Origin: Lachnospiraceae bacterium | GTDB lineage: Bacteria > Bacillota > Clostridia > Lachnospirales > Lachnospiraceae | Direction of reading: 5' to 3' | Assembly: GCA_017433725.1 (NCBI GenBank) | Contig: JAFRGQ010000073.1 | Coordinates: 1-62,260, forward strand | DNA: 62,260 bases | Part shown: positions 61,356 to 62,260 of the stretch, piece by piece | How the letters are laid out: each line of letters opens with the position of its first letter | Numbering within the stretch: the first letter of the stretch is position 1 | Made by a program: the position numbers and the translations under genes | Notes under the pieces: generated by a model | The model's input: only the letters and a program-made list of their open reading frames with translations | Databases searched by the model: none | Told to the model about the DNA's origin: nothing

Positions 61356-61374
61356 GGCGCGGCTTTTCTGTAAA

Positions 61375-62260
61375 TCACATCATTCCCATGCCGGGATTTC
61401 CTGCCGGCATCGGCGGCTGCGGCTCCTTAATCTGGGAGACCGCCGACTCCGTCGTGAGCAGCGTCGCCGCCACAGAGTTAGCATTCTCCAAAGCCGATCT
61501 CGTAACCTTCACCGGATCCAGGATTCCCGTTTCGACCATATCAACATACTCGCCCGTCAGAGCATTGTATCCGATACCAACCTTTGCATCACGGACCTTA
61601 TTCACAATAACGGCACCCTCTTCGCCCGCATTCTCAGCGATACGATACAGCGGTGCAGAAAGCGCTCTCTGGATGATCTGAGCGCCCGTCTTCTCGTCGC
61701 CCTCAAGGCCGGCGATAAGGTCATTCAGCTCGTCTGCCGCATGAATATAAGCTGTTCCGCCACCTGCGATGATGCCTTCCTCGACCGCTGCACGTGTAGC
61801 GTTGAGAGCATCTTCCATACGGAACTTCTTGTCTTTCATCTCTGTCTCTGTCGGAGCACCTACGCGGATAACAGCTACGCCGCCGGCGAGCTTAGCAAGT
61901 CTCTCCTGAAGCTTCTCGCGATCGAAGTCAGACTTCGTCTCAGCGATCTGCGCTCTGATCTGGGAAACGCGAGCCGCGATCTCATCCTTAGCGCCGAGGC
62001 CGTCAACGATGACAGTATTGTCCTTGGTCACCTTGACAGACTTGCAACGGCCAAGCTGAGCCATTGTCACATCCTTGAGCTCGATGCCGAGTTCATCGGA
62101 TACGACCGTGCCGCCTGTAAGAACTGCGATATCCTTCAGCATATCTTTTCTTCTGTCGCCATAGCCCGGAGCCTTAACAGCAACAACATTGAATGTTCCG
62201 CGAAGCTTGTTGACGATAAGTGTTGTCAGAGCTTCACCCTCAACATCCTCAGCAATGATG
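61375..62260 (-). CDS. groL: chaperonin GroEL, C-terminal part; 5' end off window
   Basis: About 295 residues of the 60-kDa chaperonin, from the apical domain to the C-terminus. The frame enters the window as [22 protein letters not shown] and continues through [17 protein letters not shown], the equatorial segment [34 protein letters not shown] and the ATP-site region [20 protein letters not shown]. It ends [10 protein letters not shown], a short form of the Gly-Met tail. The ATP-binding and hinge sequences seen are normal. A CIRCE operator for groES-groEL would lie upstream, outside the window. Confidence 0.97.
   Translation of the reverse strand, partial: IIAEDVEGEALTTLIVNKLRGTFNVVAVKAPGYGDRRKDMLKDIAVLTGGTVVSDELGIELKDVTMAQLGRCKSVKVTKDNTVIVDGLGAKDEIAARVSQIRAQIAETKSDFDREKLQERLAKLAGGVAVIRVGAPTETEMKDKKFRMEDALNATRAAVEEGIIAGGGTAYIHAADELNDLIAGLEGDEKTGAQIIQRALSAPLYRIAENAGEEGAVIVNKVRDAKVGIGYNALTGEYVDMVETGILDPVKVTRSALENANSVAATLLTTESAVSQIKEPQPPMPAGNPGMGMM

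Overview
The window looks like chromosomal DNA of an anaerobic, low-to-mid-GC Gram-positive member of the Clostridia, most likely Lachnospiraceae. Evidence: a Gram-positive PolC; an HrcA-type CIRCE operator; a T-box leader on thrS; an L20-type leader on infC-rpmI-rplT; a yerC-pcrA pair; and families I know mainly from that group (DUF4364, DUF5716, DUF5717, DUF6020, DUF6106). Most genes lie on the minus strand. I see no prophage, insertion sequence, integrase or CRISPR array. All calls come from reading the sequence; no database search was run.

Layout. 1-7.5 kb: 3' part missing rlmD, a small acidic-tailed membrane protein, pcrA, yerC, DUF4364 and rarA. 7.5-10 kb: an SGNH/MBOAT pair for polysaccharide O-acylation. 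10.5-11.9 kb: rplT, rpmI and infC with an AUU start and an attenuator leader. 12-19.4 kb: two lipoproteins, a SEC-C protein, a large secreted lectin/glycosidase-like protein and a membrane-anchored HAD phosphatase. 19.4-22.2 kb: purA and purB. 22.3-28 kb: a three-gene unit of a TPR-like protein, a degenerate Hsp70/actin-fold protein (DUF5716) and a giant partner (DUF5717). 28-35 kb: polC, ispG, folA, thyA. 35-46.7 kb: malQ, a GT2, two DUF2142 and one DUF6020 envelope proteins, and lon. 46.7-50.3 kb: thrS and a SpoU methyltransferase. 50.5-52.2 kb: two identical tRNA-Gly genes around nhaC. 52.3-55.7 kb: a nitroreductase, ilvE, and an aldolase-like gene with a small partner. 56-58.9 kb: stand-alone AICAR transformylase, PurO-type IMP cyclohydrolase and two XRE regulators. 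59-62.3 kb: VanY-type peptidase, YjbQ, DUF6106 and the C-terminal part of groEL.

The most notable signals are these. The PolC proofreading exonuclease domain has lost all its DEDDh catalytic residues. The DUF5717/DUF5716/TPR operon looks like an uncharacterised Hsp70-like machine. A class II aldolase paralogue lacks two of three zinc histidines. IMP synthesis is carried by separate AICAR transformylase and PurO proteins next to XRE regulators. Several families of interspersed structured repeats occur between genes; two of them show compensatory base changes between copies, and one is a roughly 170-bp inverted repeat preceded by 28-bp tandem copies of its arm.

Regulation readable from the sequence includes CIRCE between lon and a divergent envelope gene, the threonyl T-box with an extra competing stem, the infC attenuator, a thyA leader with two hairpins ahead of the Shine-Dalgarno, and several clear sigma-A promoters and Rho-independent terminators.
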